Shown here one piece after another: positions 43,055 to 51,228 of a stretch of 64,000 nt of DNA (positions within the stretch are counted from its first letter, which is position 1; each line of letters begins with the position of its first letter). Position numbers and translations under genes: made by a program. The stretch comes from Cryobacterium arcticum (lineage in GTDB: Bacteria > Actinomycetota > Actinomycetes > Actinomycetales > Microbacteriaceae). Where the stretch lies: the NCBI RefSeq assembly GCF_003185895.1, contig NZ_QHLY01000005.1, positions 496,001 through 560,000 on the forward strand. The letters run 5' to 3'. Under the pieces are notes generated by a model that saw only the letters and a program-made list of their open reading frames with translations, did not search any database and was not told the DNA's origin.

Positions 43055-44371
43055 TTACCCCTCGTCGTTGGCTGCCTGCACGAGCTTCATGAAGTCAGCT
43101 CCGCTGATGCTGCCGCTGGCGAGGCCACCGCCATTGGTCTGGCTGACGCTGGTGCCCTTGGAGGTGAACAGCGCCTCGAACCACAGGATGCTCGACGGGG
43201 CATCCTGGATCTGCTGCTGCACGATCTGCGTCGTTTCGGGCAGGTCGGCGGGCGGGTTGTCGAGCGCGAACCCCGACACGACGCCGCTCTCGTTGAGTAC
43301 GGCATCGCCGTAGTTGGAGACGATGCACTTCAGCCAGGCCGCCTGGTCGTCGCCGAAGTCCTTCTGCGCGAACATGACGGGCACACCGACGTTTGCCGGC
43401 ACCTGGTCGATCGATCCCTTGCCGCCCTCGACGTCGGGGAATGGCGCGAAGCCGATGTTGTCGGCACCGATGGTGTTCTGCGCCTCGTCGTTGAAGTTGG
43501 CCAGCGCCCAGCTGCCCATGTAGAAGAAGGCGGACTTGCCGGTGAGGAACTCGTTGATGGCGGCGTTGTAGTCAATCGAGCCGATGGCCTCGCCGAAGTA
43601 GCCGGCCTCGCCGAGGGCAGCGACAGCATCCGCTGCCTTCACGTACTCGGGGTCGGTCAGTTTGGCGTCGCCGTCGGCGACGGCCCTGAGGGCGTCCGGT
43701 CCGAGGTCGCGGGCGATGTAGTCGCCGACGAGTCGCGTGATGGGCCAGCCATCCTTGCCGGCCGCGGAGAAGGGTTGCACGCCGGCTCCGTCCAGCGTCG
43801 CGGCGGCTTCGACGAGGTCATCCCAGGTTGCGGGCGCCTCGATGCCGTTGTCGGCCAGGATCGCCTTGTTGTACCAGAACCCCTCGATGTTGAACTCGGT
43901 CGGCAGCGAATACAGCGTGTCTTCGCCGTAGAGCGCCTTGATCGTGGATTCCGCCGCGGGCAGGATCTTGTCGGCGACCCCGAGCTTGTCGAGTTCCGCC
44001 GAGAGGTCGACCACCTGGTCGGCATCGATGAACTGCTGCATCAGCGACGGCGTTCCTGCGGCCATCGACATGTTCGACAAGGCGTCCTGGCCGGCCAGAA
44101 GCTGGAGCTTCTGATCGAACTGTGGTCCCGCCGACTTGTCCGCGGTGAGGGGTGCCGCCTTCTCTTCGGCCGCGCACTGATCTTTGGCCAGCGCGTTGAG
44201 CGTGCCGATGATGGTGGTGTTCTCGGTCTGGCCGAGATAGGTGAATGTGCCGCTGGCGGCGCCGCTGCCACCTCCGGCTGGGCCGCAGGCGGTGAGCAGA
44301 AGCGCTCCCGCTCCGAAAACGGCCACGAGGGGCACAAAACGCCTCCGTCGTGATTTCACTGCTGTGATCAC
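43055..44371 (-). CDS. ABC sugar transporter, extracellular binding lipoprotein
   Basis: 438 residues from GTG 44371, chosen by the strong AAGGAGGA site just upstream. The signal peptide (RRRRFVPLVAVFGAGALLL) ends in lipobox LLTAC. The mature domain has GTFTYLGQTENTTIIGTLNALA, YSLPTEFNIEGFWYNKAILADNG and SAFFYMGSWALANFND, the family-1 pattern. The GH78 gene downstream suggests a rhamnosyl oligosaccharide as cargo. First gene of the minus-strand operon, divergent from its lacI. Confidence 0.92.
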   Translation of the reverse strand: MITAVKSRRRRFVPLVAVFGAGALLLTACGPAGGGSGAASGTFTYLGQTENTTIIGTLNALAKDQCAAEEKAAPLTADKSAGPQFDQKLQLLAGQDALSNMSMAAGTPSLMQQFIDADQVVDLSAELDKLGVADKILPAAESTIKALYGEDTLYSLPTEFNIEGFWYNKAILADNGIEAPATWDDLVEAAATLDGAGVQPFSAAGKDGWPITRLVGDYIARDLGPDALRAVADGDAKLTDPEYVKAADAVAALGEAGYFGEAIGSIDYNAAINEFLTGKSAFFYMGSWALANFNDEAQNTIGADNIGFAPFPDVEGGKGSIDQVPANVGVPVMFAQKDFGDDQAAWLKCIVSNYGDAVLNESGVVSGFALDNPPADLPETTQIVQQQIQDAPSSILWFEALFTSKGTSVSQTNGGGLASGSISGADFMKLVQAANDEG

Positions 44372-44401
44372 AATTCCTCCTTGAATGCGAAGCCTCACAA
44401 T

Positions 44402-44478
44402 TGAAGCGTTTCACAGAAGGTATCCGTGCGGTCGCAGATCTGTCAACCCTTGTTGGGTTACTATTTTGGAACGCTTCA
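44402..44478. promoter_or_regulatory. Pair of LacI-type operators in divergent promoter
   Basis: TGAAGCGTTTCA (44402-44413) and TGGAACGCTTCA (44467-44478) are the same site in opposite orientation (consensus TGAAGCGTTYCA), 65 bp between centres. Each is a near-perfect palindrome around CG. They lie between the binding-protein gene and lacI, and could support looping repression of both. Confidence 0.78.
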
Positions 44479-44567
44479 TTTCTCGTACGGCTGTCGCGCG
44501 GCGACCCGCGCGAGTGCGGGCATGATGTGGGAACATTCGATCAGCGACGGCGCCGTCGCTACACACA

Positions 44568-45635
44568 GTGGGAACGGAAAATCCTTTGGCACAGCCGCGG
44601 AGAGAGGCCGGAAAGTCGGCACCGAGCATGGCTGATGTGGCCCTGCATGCCGGTGTAGCGCTCGGCACCGTCTCCAACGTGCTCAACAAGCCAGAGAAGG
44701 TGAAGGAACTCACCCGCCGCAAGGTCATGGCGTCGATCGCCGAACTCGGCTTCGTGCGCAACGATGCCGCCCGCTCTCTCGCCGCGGGAACCAGCAACAC
44801 GATTGGCATCGTGTTGGCCGACCTCAGCAATTCGCTCTTCGTCGACATCGCCCGCGGGGCCGAGGCCACGGTGCGACAGCACGGCATGAATCTTCTCATC
44901 GCGAATTCCGATGTGGATCTCACCAAGCAATCGCTGAACATCAGCCTCTTTGAACAATCCAGGGTCGCGGGCGTGTTGCTCGCCCCGCTCGACACCGCGT
45001 TTGCGCGCACGAACTCCGTTCTCAGCACGACTCCCCTGGTGCTGGTGAACTATGCATCCGAATCGGGTACCTATTCCGGCGTGGTCGCCGACGAAGTGCA
45101 TGGCGGCTATGAGGCTGCCCGGCACCTCATCGGCCTCGGCCGGACTCGGCTGGTGTTCCTCGGCGGGCCACTGATGCTCATGGCGGTTGCCCAACGTCTC
45201 GCCGGTGCACGAGCAGCGGTGGCCGAGAGCCCGGGCGTGACGCTGGAACACATCGAGACCCGTGGCCTCAACATGGCTCACGGGCGCCAAGCCGGTCAGG
45301 AGATCCTGACCCGGCCGGCCGGAACATTCGACGGCGCCGTCGCGGCGTCGGACTTGCTTGCCGTTGGCGCCATCCAGGTGCTGGACGAGAACGCGGGGTA
45401 CGAGGTGCCAACAGATCTGGCCTTCATCGGCTATGACGACAATCACTTCGCGTCGGAGAGCGCCATCCCGGTGTCCACGATCAGTCAACACGGCGAGGAG
45501 ATGGGCAGAGCGGCCGCGCAACTCCTGATCAACGAAATCCATGGCGGCCCATTGACCCTGAAGAGAACCGTGGTCATCAAGCCGGATTTGGTTCCGCGGC
45601 GCAGCACGCTGGGCGACGACTGGCGCCGCGACTGA
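44568..45635 (+). CDS. LacI family regulator of the rhamnoside operon
   Basis: 355 residues from GTG 44568; ATG 44628 (MADVALHAGVA) is a possible shorter start, giving the usual LacI beginning. HTH: SMADVALHAGVALGTVSNVLNK, hinge GFVRNDAARSLAAGTSN, and a sensor with VAASDLLAVGAIQVL and AFIGYDDNHFASESAIP. Divergent from the operon it should control, with two matching operators between. Confidence 0.9.
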   Translation: MGTENPLAQPRREAGKSAPSMADVALHAGVALGTVSNVLNKPEKVKELTRRKVMASIAELGFVRNDAARSLAAGTSNTIGIVLADLSNSLFVDIARGAEATVRQHGMNLLIANSDVDLTKQSLNISLFEQSRVAGVLLAPLDTAFARTNSVLSTTPLVLVNYASESGTYSGVVADEVHGGYEAARHLIGLGRTRLVFLGGPLMLMAVAQRLAGARAAVAESPGVTLEHIETRGLNMAHGRQAGQEILTRPAGTFDGAVAASDLLAVGAIQVLDENAGYEVPTDLAFIGYDDNHFASESAIPVSTISQHGEEMGRAAAQLLINEIHGGPLTLKRTVVIKPDLVPRRSTLGDDWRRD

Positions 45636-45646
45636 CCAGCCACTGG

Positions 45647-46537
45647 TTATATGCGCGACGTTGCCCCGCTATTTCCCGCGAGGTAAAGCCTCTCGCCGGT
45701 GCGCCAGAACTGCAGGGCGAGGATGACCGCCGCGCCGATCAGCGCTGCCCCGAACACCGCGAGCAGCCCGGCGACCTCGAGATCGCCGGTGCTCAGCGGC
45801 ATGGCCGCAAAGCCCAGGACCACGCCGCCGATGGCACCGAGAGTCAGATCGGCACGCTGGGCGAACAGTAGCGTGCGGATCAGGCTGGGGGCCGCCTTCG
45901 CACGGGTGAGCGGATGCCGGCGGAGCTGGCCGGGGTAGCTGAGCTTTTTGATCAGCGAGACCAGGGTTGCTGCTGCGGCGGCCGCCATGGTGAGACCCGG
46001 CATCAGCACCAGCATCTGCAGCTCGATCGGGTTCTGCACCCGGGCGAGCACCTCGGGCGTGAGCAGCCCGCGGGAGAGTTGAAACGGGTAGCTGAGGTAA
46101 TACAGGGCCGCGAACCCGGCGGCCCAGAGGGTGTGCACCTGCGCGCCGAGCGGGCGCACCCGGTAACGCAGCACGTTCGTGAAGATGGACTTGGCGGTAT
46201 CGACCGGGGCACGGCGGCTCAGCTGGCGCCGCACGATGTCGAGCACGACGAGTAGCCAGGCCCCGAGCAGGAAGAGCGCACCGAGCAACACTGCCAGTGC
46301 GACCGCGATGGTCATTCCTCCCCAGCCGCCCCCGCCGGTCGGCACCAGCACCCGGGTCATCAGCCAGGCGGCGACGGGCGCATCCGTCGCCACGCCCGCG
46401 ACGATGAGCGTGTAGAGCGACGCCGAGCCGATGAGGAGCACGAGCGCGGTGGTCCGGAGCTGGTTTCGGAGGAAACGGGCGGTGGCCTCACGGCGGGCGG
46501 CGAGTGGTGAGCTCGTGCGTTCTGGCGTAGCTGTCAT
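45647..46537 (-). CDS. Hypothetical membrane protein
   Basis: 296 residues, with six or seven helices, for example TTALVLLIGSASLYTLIVAGV, MTIAVALAVLLGALFLLGAWLLVV, TMAAAAAATLVSLI and AVFGAALIGAAVILALQFW. The loops are basic (RREATARFLRNQLR). No family recognised. It converges with lacI (11 bp apart), and its upstream region contains the dispersed repeat at 46709. Confidence 0.7.
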   Translation of the reverse strand: MTATPERTSSPLAARREATARFLRNQLRTTALVLLIGSASLYTLIVAGVATDAPVAAWLMTRVLVPTGGGGWGGMTIAVALAVLLGALFLLGAWLLVVLDIVRRQLSRRAPVDTAKSIFTNVLRYRVRPLGAQVHTLWAAGFAALYYLSYPFQLSRGLLTPEVLARVQNPIELQMLVLMPGLTMAAAAAATLVSLIKKLSYPGQLRRHPLTRAKAAPSLIRTLLFAQRADLTLGAIGGVVLGFAAMPLSTGDLEVAGLLAVFGAALIGAAVILALQFWRTGERLYLAGNSGATSRI

Positions 46538-46708
46538 ATGTCTGTTCCCCCGTGGTTGACGGCCAGTCTAGAAGCCGCGAATGTGGCCGGGCGCACAGCA
46601 ACCCCGACCACCCTGCACTCAGCACGCGGGGGCTTGGGCAGCACCACGAACACCGCGGTCACACCCAGCGCCAGCGCCACACCACCGACCTCGAAGCCCC
46701 GCAGGCCG

Positions 46709-46738
46709 ATCTCGACAAGCTCGACCAGCGGACGGGGG
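46709..46738. repeat. Dispersed TCTCGACAAGCTCGACCAGC repeat
   Basis: One full unit, ATCTCGACAAGCTCGACCAG followed by CGGACGGGGG. It lies in the 333-bp gap 46538-46870, which otherwise contains only short Pro/Arg-rich spurious ORFs and the promoter of the alpha/beta-hydrolase gene. Confidence 0.75.
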
Positions 46739-46870
46739 CAGCTCGACCGAGGCGCGGGGCGGCGTAATGGAGCGTTACCGCGGGGGTCATGGGGGCGAAA
46801 TAAGCCGCCCTTCTAATGAGAGTGTCGGCCCGCGGACGGGCCGAATCCCGGGCAAGTGACTGGAGTTCCC

Positions 46871-47671
46871 ATGACCGTTCAACGAAGCTATCTCGCCGTC
46901 GGGGATGCCCAGGTGCACCTGCGTAGCACCGGGCCCGTCGACGGCGTGCCCGTGCTGCTGCTGCACCAGGTGCCCAGCTCCGGCGCGATGTTCGAGGCGA
47001 TCATGGCGCCGCTGGCCGCCCTGGGATACCGGGCCACCGCGCTCGACCTGCCCGGCTACGGCATGAGCGACCCGATCGGCGACCTGCCCAGCCTCGACGA
47101 CTACGCCGCGCTCGTGACCGCTGTGCTCGACCAGCTCGACATCCCCGCCACCCACGTGATCGGCCACCACACCGGCGCCGGCGTTGCCCTGGCCCTGGCC
47201 CGCGCACTGCCCGATCGGGTGGGAGCCCTGGCGCTGTGGGGCGTGCCGCTGATCGAAGGCGACCTCTCGGTGGAGCTGGCTACCGAAGCCGCACCAGACT
47301 TCACCGCCGACTACGCCACGGCACTCGCCGCATCCTGGACCACCTGGTGGGGACTATGCGACGCCAGCACCGCGCCACACGTGGTGCCGCGCAACATCGC
47401 CGAAGTGCTGCTCTCCGACCTGCACCGGCCCGACGGCCACCGTGCCGTGGGCCGGGAAGACACCGTCGCCCTGGTGAGCGCGGTGACCAACCCGGTGCTC
47501 GCGATGTGCGGCTCCAACGAGATGCTGCACGACGAGACCGTCGCGAGTATCGAGGTGTTCCCCAACGCCACCCTCGCCGACATCCGTGACCTCGGGATCG
47601 ACGCCTTCGATGTGGCCCCCGACGAACTCACCGCCCTGATGCACGACTTCTTCACCACGAGCACGAACTGA
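46871..47671 (+). CDS. Alpha/beta-hydrolase fold protein with His in place of nucleophile
   Basis: 266 residues from ATG 46871 (GGAG site; GTG 46856 is less likely). The fold is clear: oxyanion segment LLLHQVPSSGAMF, LDLPGYGMSD and the nucleophile elbow HVIGHHTGAGVALALA. The elbow pattern GxSxG here reads GHHTG, so the central serine is His. A late acid strand (VLAMCGSNEMLHDE) is present, but the usual catalytic His at the end is not obvious. It starts an operon with the LLM gene 8 bp downstream. It may be a non-hydrolytic relative (cofactor-independent oxygenase or lyase). Confidence 0.85.
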   Translation: MTVQRSYLAVGDAQVHLRSTGPVDGVPVLLLHQVPSSGAMFEAIMAPLAALGYRATALDLPGYGMSDPIGDLPSLDDYAALVTAVLDQLDIPATHVIGHHTGAGVALALARALPDRVGALALWGVPLIEGDLSVELATEAAPDFTADYATALAASWTTWWGLCDASTAPHVVPRNIAEVLLSDLHRPDGHRAVGREDTVALVSAVTNPVLAMCGSNEMLHDETVASIEVFPNATLADIRDLGIDAFDVAPDELTALMHDFFTTSTN

Positions 47672-47679
47672 GGCTCACC

Positions 47680-48690
47680 ATGACTGACCTGAAAATCGGA
47701 CTCTCCCTCGGCAGCGTCGGCGGCGACTTCCGCACCATGATCGACCTCGCCCGGCAGGCCGAGGAGCACGGCTTCGACCTGGTGACCGGCGGCGATAGCG
47801 GCTCCGAGTCGTTCGCGTTGATGGGAGCGCTGGCGGTGAGCACCGAACGCGTGCAACTGATCACGAGCATCGCCGGCTGGACGCGCACCCCGGCCACGAT
47901 GGCGCACGCCGCCGCCACGGTCGCCAACCTCAGCGGCGGCCGGTTCAGCCTGGGCATCGGCCCCACCCCCAAGGCCTGGGTGACCGGCTGGCACGGCCTG
48001 GAGTTCGACCCGGTGATCCCGCGCATGCGGGAGTACCTGACCGCGGTGCGGGCCTGCCTCGATGCTTCCGCCGACGCCCCCACGGATGTCGACGGCGAGT
48101 TCTTCCCCAGCCACGGCTTCGCCAACTGGGATATCGAACTGGCCGAGCCGGTTCCCCTGGTACTCGGGGTGTCGCAGCGGCACATGACCGAGCTCTCGGG
48201 CGAGCTCTGCGACGGGGTGATGCTCAACTCGATCCACCCGATCGAGTGGATCGAGAAGAACGCCACCGACTACCTGGCCGCCGGTCGGGCCCGCGGCCCG
48301 CTGGCCGGGCAGCCCATCGACCGCGGCATCGGTCGGTTCGTTGGCATCCACGAGGATCGCGCCACCGCCTACGACCTCTGCCGGGCGCAGCTGGCGTTCT
48401 ACTTCGCCATCCCGTACTTCCGCACCCTGATCGAACCCTTCGGGTTCGAGGCCGAACTGGCCGCGGGCGAGAAGGCGCTGCGGGAGGGCGACAAGGCCGC
48501 CCAGATCGCGGCGGTCAGCGACCGGATGGTCGACGAGATCGCGCTGGCCGGCAGCCCCGACGAGGTGCTCGAGAAGCTCGGTCGCTACGAGGGCTTGGTC
48601 GACTGGGTCTCGTTCGGCGGCGGGTTCAACCTCGACCCGGATGCGGCGAACGCGAACTACCGCCGTCTGATCGAGGTGTTCGGCCGCTGA
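47680..48690 (+). CDS. LLM class (F420 or flavin-dependent) oxidoreductase
   Basis: 336 residues, TIM-barrel of the luciferase-like family: LKIGLSLGSVGGDFRTMIDLARQAEEHGFD, STERVQLITSIAGWTRTPATMAHAAATV, NLSGGRFSLGIGP and CDGVMLNSIHP. Members with this pattern use F420 or FMN for oxidations of varied organic compounds. It is coupled to the alpha/beta-hydrolase gene, suggesting a two-step degradation or modification. Substrate unknown. Confidence 0.88.
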   Translation: MTDLKIGLSLGSVGGDFRTMIDLARQAEEHGFDLVTGGDSGSESFALMGALAVSTERVQLITSIAGWTRTPATMAHAAATVANLSGGRFSLGIGPTPKAWVTGWHGLEFDPVIPRMREYLTAVRACLDASADAPTDVDGEFFPSHGFANWDIELAEPVPLVLGVSQRHMTELSGELCDGVMLNSIHPIEWIEKNATDYLAAGRARGPLAGQPIDRGIGRFVGIHEDRATAYDLCRAQLAFYFAIPYFRTLIEPFGFEAELAAGEKALREGDKAAQIAAVSDRMVDEIALAGSPDEVLEKLGRYEGLVDWVSFGGGFNLDPDAANANYRRLIEVFGR

Positions 48691-48766
48691 TCGGCCGACT
48701 GCCTCGCATGTCGCTTGCGCGACCTCCCGCGCACTGGTAGTTCTTGGACCAGATAGGCGGGAGGCC

Positions 48767-49171
48767 ATGCTGGCCATCATCATCGCAGAACTGGCGCCGG
48801 CGGCCGCCATCCTGTTCACCGTGCTCATGGCGGGTTTGATCGTCTTCCAGGCGGCGCTGATCGCGGGCGCACCGCTCGGGCATCTCGCCTGGGGCGGACA
48901 GGACCGCGTGCTGCCGGTGCAGAAGCGGCTCGGCAGCGCCATCTCGATCGGGCTCTACCTGATCTTCGCGGTGCTCGTGTTGCAGCGTGCCGGCCTGGCG
49001 AACGTGCTGCCCTGGCCGGGGGTCGTCGTCGTGGCCACCTGGGTGCTGGCCGGCTACTTCGCGCTCGGCATCGTGCTGAACGCGGTGTCGAGGTCGAAAC
49101 CCGAGCGGTTGACCATGGCGCCGCTCAGCGCTGTGCTGATGGTGCTGACCGTGATCGTCGCGCTGAGCTGA
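48767..49171 (+). CDS. Hypothetical membrane protein
   Basis: 134 residues with four helices: LAIIIAELAPAAAILFTVLMAGLIVF, LGSAISIGLYLIFAVLVLQ, WPGVVVVATWVLAGYFALGIVLNA and LSAVLMVLTVIVALS. The loop GHLAWGGQDRVLPVQKRLGS is conserved-looking in actinobacterial proteins of this size. No function known. The strong hairpin at 49186-49242 ends the transcript. Confidence 0.72.
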   Translation: MLAIIIAELAPAAAILFTVLMAGLIVFQAALIAGAPLGHLAWGGQDRVLPVQKRLGSAISIGLYLIFAVLVLQRAGLANVLPWPGVVVVATWVLAGYFALGIVLNAVSRSKPERLTMAPLSAVLMVLTVIVALS

Positions 49172-49185
49172 CCCGACGCGGGCCA

Positions 49186-49242
49186 CGAGAGCGGCCGAAT
49201 GGTTGTTTCCGGGGGTCCGAGGCAGCCATTCGGCCGCTCTCG
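49186..49242 (+). terminator. 17-bp stem hairpin terminator
   Basis: CGAGAGCGGCCGAATGG (49186-49202) pairs perfectly with CCATTCGGCCGCTCTCG (49226-49242), with a 23-nt loop. It lies 15 bp after the stop at 49171. No U-tract, as is common in this GC-rich genome. Confidence 0.75.
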
Positions 49243-49337
49243 CGGAACCTATCGCATCTCGGCGAACGCGCATGGCACGATGGTCGAAGCAATACTGTTC
49301 GTCCCCTCGCTCCCCTCACCCAACGAGAGGTGACCGC

Positions 49338-50438
49338 ATGACCGGGTCCGCCGTTGTCACCCCGGTCGCGCCGCGCCTGCAGCGAGACCGCTACGTGGTG
49401 CCGGATGTGGCGCGTGGACTGGCCATCCTGGCGATGCTGGTGGCCCATGCCGGCCCGATCATGGCCGAGCAACCGGCCGCCACCCTGTTTCTGCAGAGCC
49501 AGCTGAACGACCTCGCTTCGCCGCTGTTCGCCCTCACGATGGGCGCGGCGGCCGCGATCGTGCTGGCCAAGGCCGGCCGTGGGCCCGGCGCCGTGCGCTC
49601 GGTGATTCTGCAGAACCTCATTCGCGGCGCGATCCTGGTGGCGCTCGGGCTGCTCCTGGAGACCTGGGGCAGTTGGATCGCGATCGTGCTGTCGTTCCTG
49701 GGTATCGTGCTCGCGGTTGGCACCCCACTGGTGCTGCTGGGCACCCGCGCGCTCGTGGCCGTGCTGGCCGTGGTGCTCGTGGTGGGTGCGCCGTTGAACG
49801 ACGCCGTGCTGGTGGCCACCGGTCCCTTGATCACCGCCGGCGAGCGCACCCCGGCCAGCTTTTTGCTCGAGTGGATCTTCCTCAGCCCGCACTACCGCGT
49901 GACCAATCTGCTGCCCTGGTTCCTGCTCGGGGCGCTGCTGTTCCGCATCCACTTCGGCGGTCGCCGCACCGGCCTGGTGCTCGTGGCGATCGCGGTGCCG
50001 GCCTGGTGGCTCGGCCCGCTCTGGCGCGGCGCCACCGGCGAGCAATTCAGCGCGTCGGGCAGCTATCTCGACACCCTGCACGACGCCGGGCTGGTGCTCT
50101 TGGCGCTCGGGATCATCATGCTGTTGGCGTCGCTCCGCGGCCGGCGGTCGTCAGCGGTGGTGCACGCCGTGTTCCTGCCGTTCCGGGCGATCGGCTCGGT
50201 GTCGCTGTCGCTCTACGTCTTCCAGGTGGCGGTGGTGGGACTGATGAGCGAGAACGGCATCCGGTTCGGCACCACCGATCCGGTGGCGTGGCTCGTGTTG
50301 GTGCTCGGGGTGCCGCTCGTGGGCATCCTGTGGTGGCGGTTCGTGGGCAAGGGCCCGCTCGAGTGGCTGATCGGGGTGGTCTCCGGTCGCTACCGGCCCC
50401 GCCGTGCCGCGCCCGTCGACGCCCGTTCCGGGCCGTAG
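49338..50438 (+). CDS. Acyltransferase-like membrane protein (DUF1624/DUF418 type)
   Basis: 366 residues from ATG 49338 (GAGAGG site), with about ten helices. It begins PDVARGLAILAMLVAHAGPIM, and the SPLFALTMGAAAAIVL and IGSVSLSLYVFQVAVVGLM segments match the DUF1624/DUF418 group of heparan-acetyltransferase-like proteins. RGLAILAMLVAHAG carries the conserved Arg and His. Probably transfers an acyl group across the membrane, but the substrate is unknown. It converges with the tetR gene at 50458. Confidence 0.8.
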   Translation: MTGSAVVTPVAPRLQRDRYVVPDVARGLAILAMLVAHAGPIMAEQPAATLFLQSQLNDLASPLFALTMGAAAAIVLAKAGRGPGAVRSVILQNLIRGAILVALGLLLETWGSWIAIVLSFLGIVLAVGTPLVLLGTRALVAVLAVVLVVGAPLNDAVLVATGPLITAGERTPASFLLEWIFLSPHYRVTNLLPWFLLGALLFRIHFGGRRTGLVLVAIAVPAWWLGPLWRGATGEQFSASGSYLDTLHDAGLVLLALGIIMLLASLRGRRSSAVVHAVFLPFRAIGSVSLSLYVFQVAVVGLMSENGIRFGTTDPVAWLVLVLGVPLVGILWWRFVGKGPLEWLIGVVSGRYRPRRAAPVDARSGP

Positions 50439-50457
50439 GGGCCGGCGACCGAGCGCG

Positions 50458-51063
50458 TCAGGCGGCTGCCTGATGGAGCGGTTCCAGGGCCGAGTCGAGC
50501 GCCGCTTCGAGCGGCCAGGCCGACCGCATCGGCTGACTGAGCACAAGCCCGCCTTGGATCGCGGCGAGGATGACGACGGCGATGCGCTGCGGGTCCGCCG
50601 TGCGGTCGATGTGGCCGCCGGCCTGCATCTTCGTGACGCCCTCGGCCAGTGTGTCCCTCCACGTCGCCATGCTCGCGTTGAAGAATGCTTCGAGGTCGGG
50701 GTCGGTCAGGGCGGCCTGCGTTGCCAGCGAACCGATCGGGCAGGCCCACCGGCCCAAACCCAAGTAGTACTCCACTAGAGCTGCACGCCACTGGATCCAG
50801 GAATCCCAGGTGCTGAGGTCGTGGATGAAAGGTTCCTGGGCCGCGAGGAGCTGTTGCCCCTCCCAGGTGGCGACTTCGCGCACGAGTTCGGATTTGCCGC
50901 CCGGAAAGTAGTGGAAGAGCTGGCTCTTGCTGGTAAGCGTGGCCGCACGCACGGTGTCGAGGGTCGTGCCGCCGATGCCGGCGGCGAGGATCTGCTCTCC
51001 GGTGGCCTCGATGATCCGCTGCCGGGTGGCCCGACCGCGGGCGGTGATTTTCGTCTCCTCCAT
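50458..51063 (-). CDS. TetR family transcriptional regulator
   Basis: 201 residues from ATG 51063. HTH: RQRIIEATGEQILAAGIGGTTLDTVRAATLTSKSQLFHYFPGGK (split at the helix 2-3 turn), typical of regulators that sense small aromatic or lipophilic compounds. The C-terminal domain has a conserved WACPIGSLATQAALTD segment of the YxaF/LmrA-like group. Divergent from the SDR gene; two nested palindromes lie in between (51071-51110). Confidence 0.9.
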   Translation of the reverse strand: MEETKITARGRATRQRIIEATGEQILAAGIGGTTLDTVRAATLTSKSQLFHYFPGGKSELVREVATWEGQQLLAAQEPFIHDLSTWDSWIQWRAALVEYYLGLGRWACPIGSLATQAALTDPDLEAFFNASMATWRDTLAEGVTKMQAGGHIDRTADPQRIAVVILAAIQGGLVLSQPMRSAWPLEAALDSALEPLHQAAA

Positions 51064-51070
51064 CCCTCGA

Positions 51071-51110
51071 TCGTATCGTAGTGGACCACAGGGTCCAGAC
51101 TGTGATACGA
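51071..51110. promoter_or_regulatory. Nested operator palindromes for TetR
   Basis: Outer arms TCGTATC (51071-51077) and GATACGA (51104-51110) enclose TGGACC-ACAG-GGTCCA (51082-51097). TGGACC occurs again at 51112-51117. The placement directly before the tetR ATG (51063) and upstream of the SDR gene fits a self-regulated divergent switch. Confidence 0.75.
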
Positions 51111-51147
51111 ATGGACCGTGAAGTCCCCTACTGATGAAACGCGGTCC

Positions 51148-51228
51148 ATGTTCCCCGAGCCCCGTGTCGCCGGCCGCACCGACGTGCGCGCTGTCGTCAG
51201 CGGCATCCTCGACGACCGGGTCGGCTGA
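51148..51228 (+). CDS. Possible short leader ORF coupled to SDR gene
   Basis: An ATG at 51148 opens 26 codons (MFPEPRVAGRTDVRAVVSGI...) ending in TGA, which overlaps the SDR ATG (TGATG). The codon composition is like a real gene. It could be a translational leader or the remnant of a lost gene; there is no clear ribosome site. Confidence 0.35.
   Translation: MFPEPRVAGRTDVRAVVSGILDDRVG

Noticed and set aside
47311-48942. 543-codon minus ORF
   Set aside because: Antisense to the hydrolase and LLM genes, which both have good ribosome sites and motifs.
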